Source: Arthrobacter sp. NtRootA1
GTDB lineage: Bacteria; Actinomycetota; Actinomycetes; Actinomycetales; Micrococcaceae
Assembly (NCBI RefSeq): GCF_019976975.1
Contig: NZ_AP024630.1
Span: forward strand, 1,860,001 to 1,924,000
Length of the DNA: 64,000 nt
Direction of reading: 5' to 3'
The notes under the pieces: model-generated
Seen by the model: the letters and a program-made list of their open reading frames with translations, nothing else
The model's database searches: none
Told to the model about the DNA's origin: nothing
Translations under genes and position numbers: made by a program
Shown: piece by piece, positions 52,478 through 62,068 of the stretch
Layout: each line of letters starts with the position of its first letter
Numbering within the stretch: the first letter of the stretch is position 1

Positions 52478-53959
52478 GTGAGTCATCACAATTCCGGGCG
52501 GCTTTGGAAGACCGCCGCCGCCACGATCGCCGGGGCGGTGTTGGCAATGTCCTTCTCCGTGGCCCCGGCTTCGGCCGCGCCCCTGGTTGACGGGGACACG
52601 ACCGGTTCCATCACGGTCCACAAGTTCGAACGCCCCGCCACCCCCACGGGCCTGCCGAACAACGGCACGTCCGTGGACACCACCGACCTGACACCGTTGG
52701 CCGGGATCGAGTTCACCATCGAGCAGGTCAACACCATTGACCTGTCCACCAACGCAGGCTGGGACGCGGCGCACAACCTCTCCAGCATCTTCGACCCGGC
52801 CAACGCCGAAGCCTCGATCATCGGCGCCGGGTACACCCTGGGCACCGCCCAGGCGAAGACCACCGATACTGCCGGGACCGCCGGTTTCACCGGACTGCCG
52901 GTGGGCCTGTACCTGGTGACGGAAACGAACTACCCCGCCGGTGTGACACCCTCGGCCCCGTTCCTGGTCTCCGTGCCGTTGACGGACCCGGATAACAAAG
53001 ACAACTGGATCTACGACGTCCACGTCTACCCGAAGAACTCCATCACGGGTGCTGAAAAGACCGTCACGGACGCCCCGGACGTCAAGCTCGGGGACCAGAT
53101 CGACTTCACCATCACCGGTGACATCCCCAACGAAACCGCCATCGATGGTTACAAGATCGTGGACGTCCTGGACCAGAAACTGACCTACATCGGCGCGTCC
53201 GCGACCCTCGTTGACGGCACCCCCCTCACCGAGGGCACGGACTACACCGTGACCTTCGACGCCGCCACCAACACCGTCTCGGTCATCTTCACCGACGCCG
53301 GTCTTGCCAAACTGGCAGCACACACCGACACCCGCGTGCAGGTCATCGTGAACACCACGGTCAACACCATCGGTGAAATCGAAAACGAAGCCCTCGTCTA
53401 CCCGAACGCTGCCAGCTTCACCATCGCACCGCGCGAGCCCGGCGGCCCGACGGTCACGCCCCCGGTCGTGACCAAGTGGGGCGAAATGACCCTGCAGAAA
53501 GTCAACGAAAACGGTGCAGCCCTGGCCGGTGCCGCGTTCTCCGTCTACACCAACGAAGCCGACGCACAGGCTGGAACGAACCCTGTAGACCTCAACGGCC
53601 AGACGGTCTTCACCGTCGCCGCTGACGGCACCCTCACGATCTCGGGACTGCGGTACTCCGACTGGGCCAACGGCGCCGCCGTGGCACCCGGAAGCCCCGA
53701 CTACCGCACGTACTACCTCGTGGAAACCACCGCCCCGACAGGCTATGAACTGCTCGCCGAGCCGGTGTCCTTCCTGATCAACAGCACCACCACCACGGTC
53801 GGGATCGACCTGGAAGTAAAGAACATCCCCTCCAACAGCGGCTTCGAACTGCCCCTGACCGGTGGCGTCGGAACCGGCATCCTCTACGCAGCCGGTGCCC
53901 TCCTCGTCGCCGGCGCAGCCCTGATGTTCCTCCGCAACCGCCGCACCAGCAACAACTAA
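52478..53959 (+). CDS. SpaA/EbpB-type LPxTG major pilin
   Basis: 493-residue backbone pilin. GTG at 52478 with AGAGGA 8 nt upstream; an in-frame ATG at 52460 is an alternative. Signal peptide about 1-33 (APASAAPLV). Pilin motif VYPKN with the cross-linking K186, isopeptide-type domains (ITVHKF near residue 48; GYKIVDVLDQKLTYIGASAT), CNA-B-like C-terminal domain with the E-box YYLVETTAPTGYELL, and the sorting signal LPLTGG at residue 458, then helix and RNRR tail. Sortase would join subunits through K186 and the LPxTG Thr. No sortase gene follows. Confidence 0.92.
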   Translation: MSHHNSGRLWKTAAATIAGAVLAMSFSVAPASAAPLVDGDTTGSITVHKFERPATPTGLPNNGTSVDTTDLTPLAGIEFTIEQVNTIDLSTNAGWDAAHNLSSIFDPANAEASIIGAGYTLGTAQAKTTDTAGTAGFTGLPVGLYLVTETNYPAGVTPSAPFLVSVPLTDPDNKDNWIYDVHVYPKNSITGAEKTVTDAPDVKLGDQIDFTITGDIPNETAIDGYKIVDVLDQKLTYIGASATLVDGTPLTEGTDYTVTFDAATNTVSVIFTDAGLAKLAAHTDTRVQVIVNTTVNTIGEIENEALVYPNAASFTIAPREPGGPTVTPPVVTKWGEMTLQKVNENGAALAGAAFSVYTNEADAQAGTNPVDLNGQTVFTVAADGTLTISGLRYSDWANGAAVAPGSPDYRTYYLVETTAPTGYELLAEPVSFLINSTTTTVGIDLEVKNIPSNSGFELPLTGGVGTGILYAAGALLVAGAALMFLRNRRTSNN

Positions 53960-54051
53960 CACCAACACCAACCAGCACCACCACCGGTAAACACCACCAA
54001 CCGGTACACAACACTACGGGCGCCACTACCCGCGGCCCCCGCAGCAACCCC

Positions 54052-54090
54052 AAGTGGGGAAGAACGCCAACCACGCGCTCTTCCCCACTT
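54052..54090 (+). terminator. Terminator hairpin after the pilin gene
   Basis: AAGTGGGGAAGA and its exact complement (12 bp) around a 15-nt loop, 93 bp past the pilin stop. It shows the pilus transcript ends after two genes. Confidence 0.75.
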
Positions 54091-54213
54091 GCATTCCCCT
54101 GCACGCCGTGCATAACTGCCGCAGCTTGGGTGATGGTCAACTGCTGCCCTGCCGTGGGACTGTCAGAGCCCAGAGCGGCGTCACGAACCTGTCTTCCTTT
54201 GCACAGCAACAGC

Positions 54214-54393
54214 ATGGAGGAATCAAAGGACGCCGAAGACGTCAAACCCGATTTCGAAGAGCTGGCCACAACGTCACCCATCCTTGCGGCAAAGCTCGCC
54301 CGCCTGCCGGCTGAACAAGCGGCCATGATTTTTGGGGAACGGCCCACCGAAGGTTGGATTGGCGCTGCCAGGACAGGCACGCCTGGCAGCTGA
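54214..54393 (+). CDS. Small hypothetical protein
   Basis: 59 residues beginning MEESKDAEDVKPDFEELATT. Not recognised; one likely amphipathic helix (SPILAAKLARLPAEQAAMIF) and a short Gly-rich end. No strong ribosome-binding site, so the start is uncertain (frame runs further upstream). It sits 37 bp before the nuclease gene and may be in its transcript. Confidence 0.45.
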   Translation: MEESKDAEDVKPDFEELATTSPILAAKLARLPAEQAAMIFGERPTEGWIGAARTGTPGS

Positions 54394-54430
54394 GGGGAAT
54401 TCTGTCGGTGCTCTGTGTCAGAGTCTTTAT

Positions 54431-55363
54431 ATGACAGCTCCGCTTCTTGCCCACGCTACCGACTACGGACGTATGTACGCCCGCTCCACAACAGAGCAAT
54501 TCTCTGTCCCCTCCATCACCACGGTGATAGGGCAGCAGGCGCACTCTCTGGACGGTTGGTTCAGTTATATGGGAGCAAGCAGCTTGGCCGCAGATCCCGA
54601 ACTTCCAGCCTTGCTTGGCAGCCCTGCAAAGATCCGGCAGGCGGTCAACAAGGCCTCCAAAGCAGCTGAGGCCTACAGGGACCAGGCTGCGGCAAGAGGC
54701 GATCGCGTCCACAATTACTGCGAGCAGGTAGCCTTGCGCGCGCTGGGGCGTCCGCATCGGATGCAGGAATGCCGCGATGAGCTTGCCTCCCACGGTGAGC
54801 AGGCCTTTGCAGCCCGCTTTGACGAATGGTGGGAGCTGTACAGGGTGGAGCCGCTGGCTCCGGAAATCACTGTCTGGAACAAGACGGTTGGCTATGCCGG
54901 CACGCTGGACCTCGTTGCGCGGATTAACGGGCGCATCTGCCTGATCGATTACAAGACCAAGGGCACCACCCGCGATGGCACGGTCAAGGCCCTCGATGAC
55001 AAAGTCGTGATGCAGCTCGTGGCCGGGATGAAGGCAGAAGAAAGCCTCGTGGACCCGGTAGCGGGGGAGTGGGAGCCGTGGAAGTTTGGTCAGAATCCCA
55101 TGCTGCTTGCCGTCGCCATCGGAGAAACGGAAGTTAGGCCTCAACGAGCCAACCCGGACGTCCTTAAGCATCATTGGTGGAAGTTCTGTGCATTGAGGCG
55201 CGTCTGGGAGATGTCAGCCGATGTAACTGCGGCTGGGCAGGCACTCATGCCCGTCCCGCCGCCGTCGTTCGTGTCACCGTCAGTGGAGTCCGCGTCGCTG
55301 GTGCCGGCAGGCGCTGGGGCCAGGGACAGCGGCAGCAGCCTGCACTCAACTAAACTGGCTTAG
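54431..55363 (+). CDS. PD-(D/E)XK family nuclease
   Basis: 310 residues with a RecB-like nuclease core. EITVWNKTVGYAGTLDLVAR contains the conserved Glu and the GTLD Asp, and GRICLIDYKTKG the D-x-K pair that completes the metal site (about residues 150-185). An N-terminal region (SVPSITTVIGQQAHSLDGWF) and a long Pro/Ser-rich tail flank it. ATG at 54431 gives MTAPLLAHA. No helicase or other repair partner is nearby; def follows 50 bp later. DNA repair or phage-type nuclease activity is inferred from the core only. Confidence 0.75.
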   Translation: MTAPLLAHATDYGRMYARSTTEQFSVPSITTVIGQQAHSLDGWFSYMGASSLAADPELPALLGSPAKIRQAVNKASKAAEAYRDQAAARGDRVHNYCEQVALRALGRPHRMQECRDELASHGEQAFAARFDEWWELYRVEPLAPEITVWNKTVGYAGTLDLVARINGRICLIDYKTKGTTRDGTVKALDDKVVMQLVAGMKAEESLVDPVAGEWEPWKFGQNPMLLAVAIGETEVRPQRANPDVLKHHWWKFCALRRVWEMSADVTAAGQALMPVPPPSFVSPSVESASLVPAGAGARDSGSSLHSTKLA

Positions 55364-55413
55364 GCTCCGCAACAGCCGGACCAGAGTGTGACGATCGTGA
55401 GGACTGACAGCAG

Positions 55414-55986
55414 ATGGCAATTTTGAGTATCCGAATCATTGGGGATCCGGTGTTGCGCACCGTAGCCGATCCCGTCACTGAATTCGGTCCGGAGCTCGCC
55501 AAGCTGGTAGCAGACATGATGGAAACCATGGAGGACGTGGAAGGAGCTGGCCTTGCCGCTCCCCAGGTGGGCGTCAGTAAGCGCGTCTTCACCTATCGCA
55601 TTGGTGGTGAAGAGGGACACATCATTAACCCCGTCCTGGAAAACAGTGAAGACTTCCAACCGGACGAAGTTGAGGGCTGCCTCTCCATACCAGGCCTTGG
55701 TTTCCCCGTGCGCCGTCGCCGCGCAACGCGCGCCACGGGTGTGGATCTCAATGGCAATCCTGTCCAGGTTGAGGCCGAAGGTATGTTGGCACGTTGCTTC
55801 CAGCACGAGAATGATCACCTGGACGGCGTCCTCTATACAGACAGGCTTGAGGGCGAAGACCGAAAAGCCGCGCTGCGCGCCATCCGAAACGCCAACTACC
55901 ACGCTGTGACTGAGCAGACCACATCCAAGCGGGCAAGCTCTGTTGGTTCCAGCTTTGGTGGCGGCAGTTTCGGGGCTCCCGAGTGA
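55414..55986 (+). CDS. def: Peptide deformylase
   Basis: Removes the formyl group from new N-terminal methionine. 190 residues with all three family motifs: GAGLAAPQVG, EGCLSIPG (metal-binding Cys) and QHENDHLDG (two His ligands and catalytic Glu). A Gly/Ser-rich tail of about 20 residues follows. The stop overlaps the fmt start (GTGA), so formylation and deformylation genes are coupled. Confidence 0.96.
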   Translation: MAILSIRIIGDPVLRTVADPVTEFGPELAKLVADMMETMEDVEGAGLAAPQVGVSKRVFTYRIGGEEGHIINPVLENSEDFQPDEVEGCLSIPGLGFPVRRRRATRATGVDLNGNPVQVEAEGMLARCFQHENDHLDGVLYTDRLEGEDRKAALRAIRNANYHAVTEQTTSKRASSVGSSFGGGSFGAPE

Positions 55987-56903
55987 GGGTCCTCTTTGCA
56001 GGAACTCCGGCAGTCGCCGTCCCATCCTTGGACGCCTTGGTGAAGGCCGGGTTCGACGTCGTTGCAGTCCTGACCCGCCCGGACGCACCGTTGGGACGCA
56101 AACGTGTCCTCACACCCTCACCGGTTGCCGCCCGAGCAGAAGAACTTGGTATCGAGGTCATTCGCGCTGCCAAGGTGGATGCTGACACTACGGCTCGAAT
56201 TGCTGAAATTGCTCCAGATGTAGCCGCCATCGTTGCTTATGGAGGGATCGTGCCTCGGGCTGCCCTGGGCGTTCCGCGGCATGGCTGGGTCAATCTCCAC
56301 TTCTCGCTTCTGCCCGCGTGGCGTGGCGCCGCTCCCGTGCAGCGCTCCATCATCGCAGGGGACGACGTCACTGGGGCGGCTACCTTCCAACTGGAAGAAG
56401 GGCTGGATACCGGGCCCGTTTTTGGCACGCTAACCGAAACCCTGCGGCCGGATGACACTGCTGGCGATCTTCTGGAGCGTCTCTCACTGAGTGGGGCCGT
56501 CCTGCTCAGCCAGACGCTGTCCGCCATTGACGCCGGTCAGGCGGCACCGCAGCCGCAGACCGGCGAGGTTTCCCTGGCCCCCAAACTGTCGCTCGAGGAC
56601 GGACGGCTGGACTGGCAGCAGCCGGCCCTTGCCCTGAATCGAAGGGCGCGTGGCGTTACGCCCGAGCCCGGCGCCTGGACAACGCTGGGGGGTCAACGGA
56701 TCAAGCTTGAACCCGTGGGGCTCCGGCCCGACGTCAAGGACATTGCTCCCGGAGCCATCCGCGTGGATGGAAAATCAGTGCTGGTAGGCACCGGTTCCCA
56801 TGCAGTGGAATTGGGGCGGATTCAACCCGCCGGCAAAAAGATGATGTCGCCGGCCGACTGGGCCCGCGGCTTGGCTGCACCTGAGAAAGTGGTATTTCAA
56901 TGA
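55983..56903 (+). CDS. fmt: Methionyl-tRNA formyltransferase
   Basis: Formylates Met on the initiator tRNA with 10-formyl-THF. 306 residues; N-terminal catalytic domain with FAGTPAVAVPSLDAL, NLHFSLLPAWRGAAPVQ (formyl-THF side) and a C-terminal OB-like tRNA-binding domain from about 205. GTG start overlapping the def stop. The fmt stop overlaps the rsmB start (ATGA), giving a def-fmt-rsmB chain. Confidence 0.95.
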   Translation: MRVLFAGTPAVAVPSLDALVKAGFDVVAVLTRPDAPLGRKRVLTPSPVAARAEELGIEVIRAAKVDADTTARIAEIAPDVAAIVAYGGIVPRAALGVPRHGWVNLHFSLLPAWRGAAPVQRSIIAGDDVTGAATFQLEEGLDTGPVFGTLTETLRPDDTAGDLLERLSLSGAVLLSQTLSAIDAGQAAPQPQTGEVSLAPKLSLEDGRLDWQQPALALNRRARGVTPEPGAWTTLGGQRIKLEPVGLRPDVKDIAPGAIRVDGKSVLVGTGSHAVELGRIQPAGKKMMSPADWARGLAAPEKVVFQ

Positions 56904-58450
56904 GCGAGTCCGGCCGGCGAGGCCCCAACAACAGCGGGAGCCGGGACGGTGGCGGGCACGCCAATCGTGGAGGCCGCAGCGAGAGCAAGCGCAATGCCCA
57001 GGGCAGGGAACGAAACAGGGGCCCCCAGAGGGGCTACTCCAATAACGCTCCATCCCAACGCACGCGGCGTGCTGATCCTGCGCGCTTGGTAGCTTACGAA
57101 GTCCTCCGTGCCGTCGCTTCGGAAGACGCGTACGCGAATCTTGTCCTTCCCGCCAGAATCCGGGAACACCGGCTGGACCGCCGCGACGCCGGTTTTGCAA
57201 CCGAGCTGAGCTACGGTGCCTTGCGCGGACAGGGCACCTACGATGCCATACTGGCCCGCTGCGTGGACCGGCCCCTCGAGCAACTCGATCCGGCGATTCT
57301 GGATGCCCTACGCATCGGCGCACATCAGCTGCTTTCCATGCGCGTTCCCGCCCATGCTGCGCTGGATCAAACCGTGGGCCTGGCCCGCGCAGTCATCGGC
57401 GCCGGGCCGTCGGCGCTCATCAACGCCGTCCTGCGAAAGGTCACCGCGCACACCCTGGTTGAGTGGCTGGACATCCTGCTGGAGCAGGAGACTGACGAGA
57501 CCAGGATTGCTGCGCTGCGTCACGCCCACCCGGAATGGATCGTCCGCGCACTGCGCCAGTCGCTGGTGAACCATGGGAGATCCAAAACCGAGATTGACGC
57601 CCTGCTGGAGGCAGACAACGCCGCGCCTGTGGTTAACCTGGTGGCTCTGCCAGGGCTGGGGAACCTTGATGAAGCTTTCGAGAATGGGGCTACAGCCGGA
57701 GAGCTGGTAGAGGACTCCGCGTTGTCGGCCGGTGGCGACCTTGGCCGGCTCGAGTCCGTCCGGAAGGGCACAACCCGCGTTCAGGATGTTGGCTCACAAC
57801 TCGTAGCCCGCGCCGTTGCAAGCGTCGATCTCGGTGCCCCTGCCCGGGACGGAGAGCGCTGGCTGGACTTGTGCGCAGGTCCGGGAGGTAAAGCTGCGTT
57901 GCTTGCCGCGTTGGCTCACCGCGATGGTGCCACCTTGGTGGCCAACGAGCCCGCCCCGCACCGCGCCAAGCTGGTCCAGCAGGCGCTGTCTGCGGTGCCT
58001 GGCGAATCCTGGACGGTGCGGACCGGTGATGGACGGGAGCTTGGCGGCGAACAGCCCGAATCCTTTGACCGTGTATTGGTGGACGTCCCCTGCAGTGGTC
58101 TTGGTGCCTTGCGCAGGCGTCCCGAATCGCGGTGGCGCCGGGCACCCAAGGACATCGCGGACCTCGGTCCGCTGCAGCGTGAACTGCTGACGTCAGCCAT
58201 CGATGCCGTCAAGCCCGGTGGGGTGGTGGCATACGTGACGTGCTCACCGCACCCGGCGGAAACCACGGCCGTTGTGGGTGACGTCGTGGGAAAGCGTGAT
58301 GACCTTGAGATGCTCGACGCCGGTCAGGCGCTGGACGCTGTCAGCCTCACCGGAGGCCTGGGGGCCGGGCACGAGCTAACGGCCCAGCTTTGGCCGCACG
58401 TGCACCACACGGATGCCATGTTCATGGCGCTCATCCGCAAAAAGCCCTAG
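56900..58450 (+). CDS. rsmB: 16S rRNA (cytosine-C5)-methyltransferase, RsmB family
   Basis: Methylates C967 of 16S rRNA in E. coli. 516 residues: a Gly/Arg-rich, probably RNA-contacting N-terminal tail (about 1-50), a NusB-like helical domain (about 55-185), then the methyltransferase domain with WLDLCAGPGGKAALLA (SAM loop), DVPCSGLGALRRRPE (catalytic Cys) and VAYVTCSPHPAET (second Cys). The tail is longer than in E. coli RsmB. Starts within the fmt stop. Confidence 0.94.
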   Translation: MSESGRRGPNNSGSRDGGGHANRGGRSESKRNAQGRERNRGPQRGYSNNAPSQRTRRADPARLVAYEVLRAVASEDAYANLVLPARIREHRLDRRDAGFATELSYGALRGQGTYDAILARCVDRPLEQLDPAILDALRIGAHQLLSMRVPAHAALDQTVGLARAVIGAGPSALINAVLRKVTAHTLVEWLDILLEQETDETRIAALRHAHPEWIVRALRQSLVNHGRSKTEIDALLEADNAAPVVNLVALPGLGNLDEAFENGATAGELVEDSALSAGGDLGRLESVRKGTTRVQDVGSQLVARAVASVDLGAPARDGERWLDLCAGPGGKAALLAALAHRDGATLVANEPAPHRAKLVQQALSAVPGESWTVRTGDGRELGGEQPESFDRVLVDVPCSGLGALRRRPESRWRRAPKDIADLGPLQRELLTSAIDAVKPGGVVAYVTCSPHPAETTAVVGDVVGKRDDLEMLDAGQALDAVSLTGGLGAGHELTAQLWPHVHHTDAMFMALIRKKP

Positions 58451-58536
58451 CTCAGCAAAAGTCCCAGCTCCCAAAAAGACCTAGCCGACCCTCGTTTGAC
58501 CACAATCGATAAAACAACTGACCCAAAGGGGCTGCC

Positions 58537-59223
58537 TTGTCTCAGTGCTGTATCAACCCGAGCATCCTGTCCGCAGATTTCGTCAATCTTGAGGCGGAGC
58601 TGCGGCGCATCGGCAATGCCGATGCCGTGCACGTGGATGTCATGGACAACCACTTCGTTCCCAACCTGACGCTTGGCCTGCCGGTGGTACAGCGGATCCA
58701 AGCCGTCAGCCCGGTGCCCTTGGACGCACACCTGATGATTTCAGATGCTGACAGGTGGGCACCTGCCTATGCGGACGCTGGCCTTGCCTCGGTGACGTTT
58801 CATGCCGAGGCTGCCATGGCGCCCGTCAAGCTTGCCCGTGAGCTGAGGGCGCGAGGCTCAAAAGCGGGTATGGCATTGCGGCCCGCCACTCCGGTTGAGC
58901 CGTATTTGGACATGCTCAGCGAACTGGACATGCTCCTGATCATGACCGTTGAGCCGGGCTTTGGCGGCCAGTCCTTCCTGGACATCACCTTGCCCAAGAT
59001 CCGCCGCGCCCGCGCAGCCATTGACGGATCCGGAATCGGCGTGGCCATTCAGGTGGATGGCGGGATTACTGAGGAAACCATCCTTCGCGCAGCTGAAGCG
59101 GGCGCAAACGTCTTCGTGGCAGGCTCAGCTGTGTACGGGGATGAAGACCCTGCCGCGGCAATCGATCGGCTCCGTGCGGCCGGGTCCAAGGCCGCAATGG
59201 CGGGCGGCTCGGCGAACCCGTGA
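58537..59223 (+). CDS. rpe: Ribulose-phosphate 3-epimerase
   Basis: Interconverts ribulose 5-phosphate and xylulose 5-phosphate in the pentose phosphate pathway. 228 residues, TIM barrel: [36 protein letters not shown] with metal ligands, [12 protein letters not shown] and [12 protein letters not shown] (catalytic Asp). TTG start with AAAGGGG 5 nt upstream. Its product supplies ribulose 5-phosphate, a precursor of riboflavin made by the next operon. Confidence 0.95.
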   Translation: MSQCCINPSILSADFVNLEAELRRIGNADAVHVDVMDNHFVPNLTLGLPVVQRIQAVSPVPLDAHLMISDADRWAPAYADAGLASVTFHAEAAMAPVKLARELRARGSKAGMALRPATPVEPYLDMLSELDMLLIMTVEPGFGGQSFLDITLPKIRRARAAIDGSGIGVAIQVDGGITEETILRAAEAGANVFVAGSAVYGDEDPAAAIDRLRAAGSKAAMAGGSANP

Positions 59224-59301
59224 CGACCGTCATCAGATGTTACGAAGATTGCGGGGAATAGCTCAGGCATCTCCGCAGTTGTGGCAGAATAGCAACACAC
59301 A

Positions 59302-59452
59302 TACGTGCTCCGGGGTCGGTGTAAGTCCGAACCGGCGGTTATAGTCCGCGACCCGCGCGCCTTGGGATCCAAGTAATTGGAGACCGCCGGCAAACGGTTG
59401 AACCGGTGGAATTCCGGTACCGACAGTTAAAGTCTGGATGGGAGAAGCACGT
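59302..59452 (+). promoter_or_regulatory. FMN riboswitch (RFN element)
   Basis: TACGTGCT (59302-59309) pairs with AGCACGTA (59445-59452) to close the element. Inside are the conserved GGGGTCGGTG, the CCGCGACC region, GGTTGAACCGGTGGAATTCC, and GTACCGACAG near the 3' end. FMN binding should shut down the riboflavin genes. A small hairpin (59468-59483) follows but no U-run, so control is probably at translation or by Rho rather than an intrinsic terminator. Confidence 0.95.
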
Positions 59453-59541
59453 ACAGTCATGCTGTGTGCGTCCTGAGGGACGCCGCGCAGTGCGCTGTCG
59501 TACACCCCCGGAGCCATCGCGGCTTACTGGGAAGGAACGGC

Positions 59542-60234
59542 ATGGACTTTCTGCGATGGCTCTTCGAAGCACAGATTCCCGTTGGAGGATCTGCGCTTGT
59601 TTTACGCGAAGTGCTTGGCAACATCTTTGGGCTCGCCAGCGCCCTCGGCGGAATGCGCCGCAAAGTCTGGGCGTGGCCTGTCGGCATCGTGGGGAATATC
59701 CTCCTGCTCACGGTCTTCCTTGGCAACGTTTTCGGTGCAGCCGCCCCCGCAACCCTATGGGGACAGGCCGCACGGCAGATCATGTTCATAGCCGTCGCCG
59801 TCTACGGCTGGTACCGCTGGCAGCAAGGCCGCCAAGGCAGCACCCAGGGACGCGCAATCGTCCCGGGCTGGGCCAGTAACAAAGTCCGCATCGCCCTCCT
59901 TGCGGCAATGGTGGCTGGAACGGCCGCCCTGACACCCCTCTTCGATGCGCTGGGTTCCTACCCGCCCGTATGGGCTGATGCTTGGACATTCACAGGGTCC
60001 CTGCTGGCCACCTACGGTATGGCCCGGGGATGGACGGAGTTCTGGCTCATCTGGGTAGCCGTTGACATAGTCGGCGTTCCCTTGCTCTTCAGCGCCGGGT
60101 ACTACGCCAGTGCCGTCATGTATCTCTTCTATGGATTCTTTACGCTGACCGGTTTCTTCGTGTGGTGGCGGGCAGAGAAGCGCGAACGTGCCACGACCGC
60201 CACCGCTCCTGCTGTTGTAGGAGTCGCTCCGTGA
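59542..60234 (+). CDS. ribM: Riboflavin transporter RibM (PnuX), PnuC family
   Basis: 230-residue PnuC-family membrane protein with about six to seven helices (VLREVLGNIFGLASALGGMR, WPVGIVGNILLLTVFL, FWLIWVAVDIVGVPLLFSAG). The WPVG and FW-containing helices are PnuC marks for vitamin channels. Because it is the first gene after the FMN riboswitch it is read as the riboflavin importer RibM rather than a nicotinamide riboside transporter. ATG at 59542 follows GGAAGG. The stop overlaps the ribD start. Confidence 0.9.
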   Translation: MDFLRWLFEAQIPVGGSALVLREVLGNIFGLASALGGMRRKVWAWPVGIVGNILLLTVFLGNVFGAAAPATLWGQAARQIMFIAVAVYGWYRWQQGRQGSTQGRAIVPGWASNKVRIALLAAMVAGTAALTPLFDALGSYPPVWADAWTFTGSLLATYGMARGWTEFWLIWVAVDIVGVPLLFSAGYYASAVMYLFYGFFTLTGFFVWWRAEKRERATTATAPAVVGVAP

Positions 60235-61367
60235 CTCTGAATCCAGAATTTTTCAATACCGCCGAGACTGCGGCCATGGATGTGGCCCTGGCAGCGGCCT
60301 TGGGCGGGCCGCGTGGAGCCAACCCGTTGGTGGGCGCCGTTGTACTCAGTCCCGGTGGAGAACAGCTCGCCGTTGGCTACCATCGGGGAGCCGGCACAGC
60401 CCACGCCGAGGCAGATGCCATTCTTGAGGCACGCCGTCAGGGCGTGGATCTCGCAGGAACCACCATGGTGGTCACCCTGGAGCCCTGCAACCACGTGGGC
60501 CGCACCGGTCCCTGCGCACAGGCCATCATTGAGGCTGGGATCTCCAAGGTGATTTACGCCGTCGATGATCCCCACGATCCCGCAGCGGGCGGCGCCCGTA
60601 CCCTGCAAGCAGCGGGAGTCGACGTCGAATCCGGGCTCGCCGCCGACCAAGCGCTTAATCTCAACAGAGAATGGTTTGACGCCGTCGCAACCAAACGTCC
60701 GTTCGTCACGTTGCACATTGCCCAGACGCTGGACAGCCGCATCGCCGCAGTGGACGGTACCAGCCAGTGGATCTCCAGTCCCGAGTCCCTCGCGGACAAT
60801 CACGGATTGCGTGGCCTCATCGATGCCATCCTGGTGGGCACTGGCACGGTACTTATCGACGACCCCCGTCTGACGGCCCGGGCATCCGACGGCAGCCTGG
60901 CTGAGCGCCAGCCACTCCGCGCCGTCATGGGTTTGAGGGATGTTCCCGAAGATGCGGCGGTACGCGGAACCGACGGCCTTTTTGTTCACCTCAAAACCAG
61001 GGATCCGGCGGAAGCGCTCAGCCAACTGTTCCACCAAGGCGTCCGGCACGTCATGGTGGAGGGCGGCTCCAGCATCCTCAGTACGTTCCTTGCTGCTGGA
61101 TTGGTGGACGAACTGATCGTCTATCTAGCTCCGACCCTTTTAGGATCCGGAACGCCTGCGCTGAACGACCTCGGCATTACCACGTTGGCCGATGCCCAAC
61201 ACTGGGCCTGGGACGATGCCGGTGGCGGGGCTGTACAGAACCTCGGCAACGACCTTCGGCTGCACTTGCGGTCAATGAGATCAGCGGCCACTACACCAGC
61301 GGCCAGCACAACCAAGAATTCCATTCCGCGCAGTGAAGCTGCGGAATACGTCACAGGAGGACACTGA
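60231..61367 (+). CDS. ribD: Bifunctional riboflavin deaminase/reductase RibD
   Basis: Deaminates and then reduces the pyrimidine intermediate of riboflavin synthesis. 378 residues: N-terminal cytidine-deaminase-type domain with HAEADAILEA and LEPCNHVGRTGPC (zinc), then an NADPH reductase domain (about 155-370: TLHIAQTLDSRIAAVDGTSQ, AILVGTGTVLIDDP, MVEGGSSILSTFL). GTG at 60231 overlaps the ribM stop. The final 30 residues are outside the usual reductase domain. The stop overlaps the next start by one base. Confidence 0.95.
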   Translation: MTLNPEFFNTAETAAMDVALAAALGGPRGANPLVGAVVLSPGGEQLAVGYHRGAGTAHAEADAILEARRQGVDLAGTTMVVTLEPCNHVGRTGPCAQAIIEAGISKVIYAVDDPHDPAAGGARTLQAAGVDVESGLAADQALNLNREWFDAVATKRPFVTLHIAQTLDSRIAAVDGTSQWISSPESLADNHGLRGLIDAILVGTGTVLIDDPRLTARASDGSLAERQPLRAVMGLRDVPEDAAVRGTDGLFVHLKTRDPAEALSQLFHQGVRHVMVEGGSSILSTFLAAGLVDELIVYLAPTLLGSGTPALNDLGITTLADAQHWAWDDAGGGAVQNLGNDLRLHLRSMRSAATTPAASTTKNSIPRSEAAEYVTGGH

Positions 61368-62068
61368 TGTTTACCGGAATCGTTGCCGAACAGGGCACCG
61401 TCCTGGGTATTGACCGCGACGGCGATGCCAGCGCGACGTTGCGGCTGAAAGCCCCGACCAGCACCGAGGGCCTAGCCTTGGGAGGCTCCATCGCAGTCAA
61501 TGGAGTCTGCCTCACCGCAACCCGGATTGACGGCCAGGATTTCAGCGTCGACGTCATGGGGGAGACCCTGGTCCGAACCACCATCGGCGAATTGGCCGCG
61601 GGCGATACCGTAAACCTTGAGCGGTGCGTCCCTGCTGGTGGGCGCCTCGACGGCCACGTGGTCCAAGGCCACGTTGACGGCGTGGGTGAGCTGCTGGAAC
61701 GTGAACCGCTGGGCAACTGGGACCGTTTGCGGTTTGCCGTTCCGGGGCCGCTGGCACGGTACATCGCCGAGAAGGGGTCGATCGCCGTCGACGGTGTTTC
61801 ACTGACCGTGACGGCCGTGAGCGCCGCAGCTGAAGCGTCGCCTTGGTTCGAAGTAGGCCTCATCCCTACGACTCTTGAGGAGACAGGCCTGGGGGCGAAG
61901 CCTGTTGGTGCACGGGTGAACCTGGAAGTGGATGTACTTGCCAAGTACACCGAGAGGCTCCTGTCCTTCGCTCCGCAGGGCTCCCCGGCGCACCGCGCCA
62001 GCGAGGAAACGGCCAACGTGGAAGCGGCCAGCGCGGAAACGTCCGGAAACCAGGAGGCTGCGCGATGA
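61367..62068 (+). CDS. ribE: Riboflavin synthase alpha chain
   Basis: Makes riboflavin from two molecules of 6,7-dimethyl-8-ribityllumazine. 233 residues in two similar lumazine-binding barrels: [10 protein letters not shown] at the start, [12 protein letters not shown] and the second barrel with ISLTV-like GVSLTVTAV and [13 protein letters not shown] 25-residue Ala/Glu-rich tail (ending SGNQEAAR) is longer than in E. coli RibC. TGATG overlap with ribD, ATGA overlap with ribB. Confidence 0.95.
   Translation: MFTGIVAEQGTVLGIDRDGDASATLRLKAPTSTEGLALGGSIAVNGVCLTATRIDGQDFSVDVMGETLVRTTIGELAAGDTVNLERCVPAGGRLDGHVVQGHVDGVGELLEREPLGNWDRLRFAVPGPLARYIAEKGSIAVDGVSLTVTAVSAAAEASPWFEVGLIPTTLEETGLGAKPVGARVNLEVDVLAKYTERLLSFAPQGSPAHRASEETANVEAASAETSGNQEAAR

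Noticed and set aside
53778..54380. 200-codon minus-strand frame after the pilin, checked as a possible sortase
   Set aside because: It lacks the TLxTC sortase signature and overlaps the pilin end and terminator.
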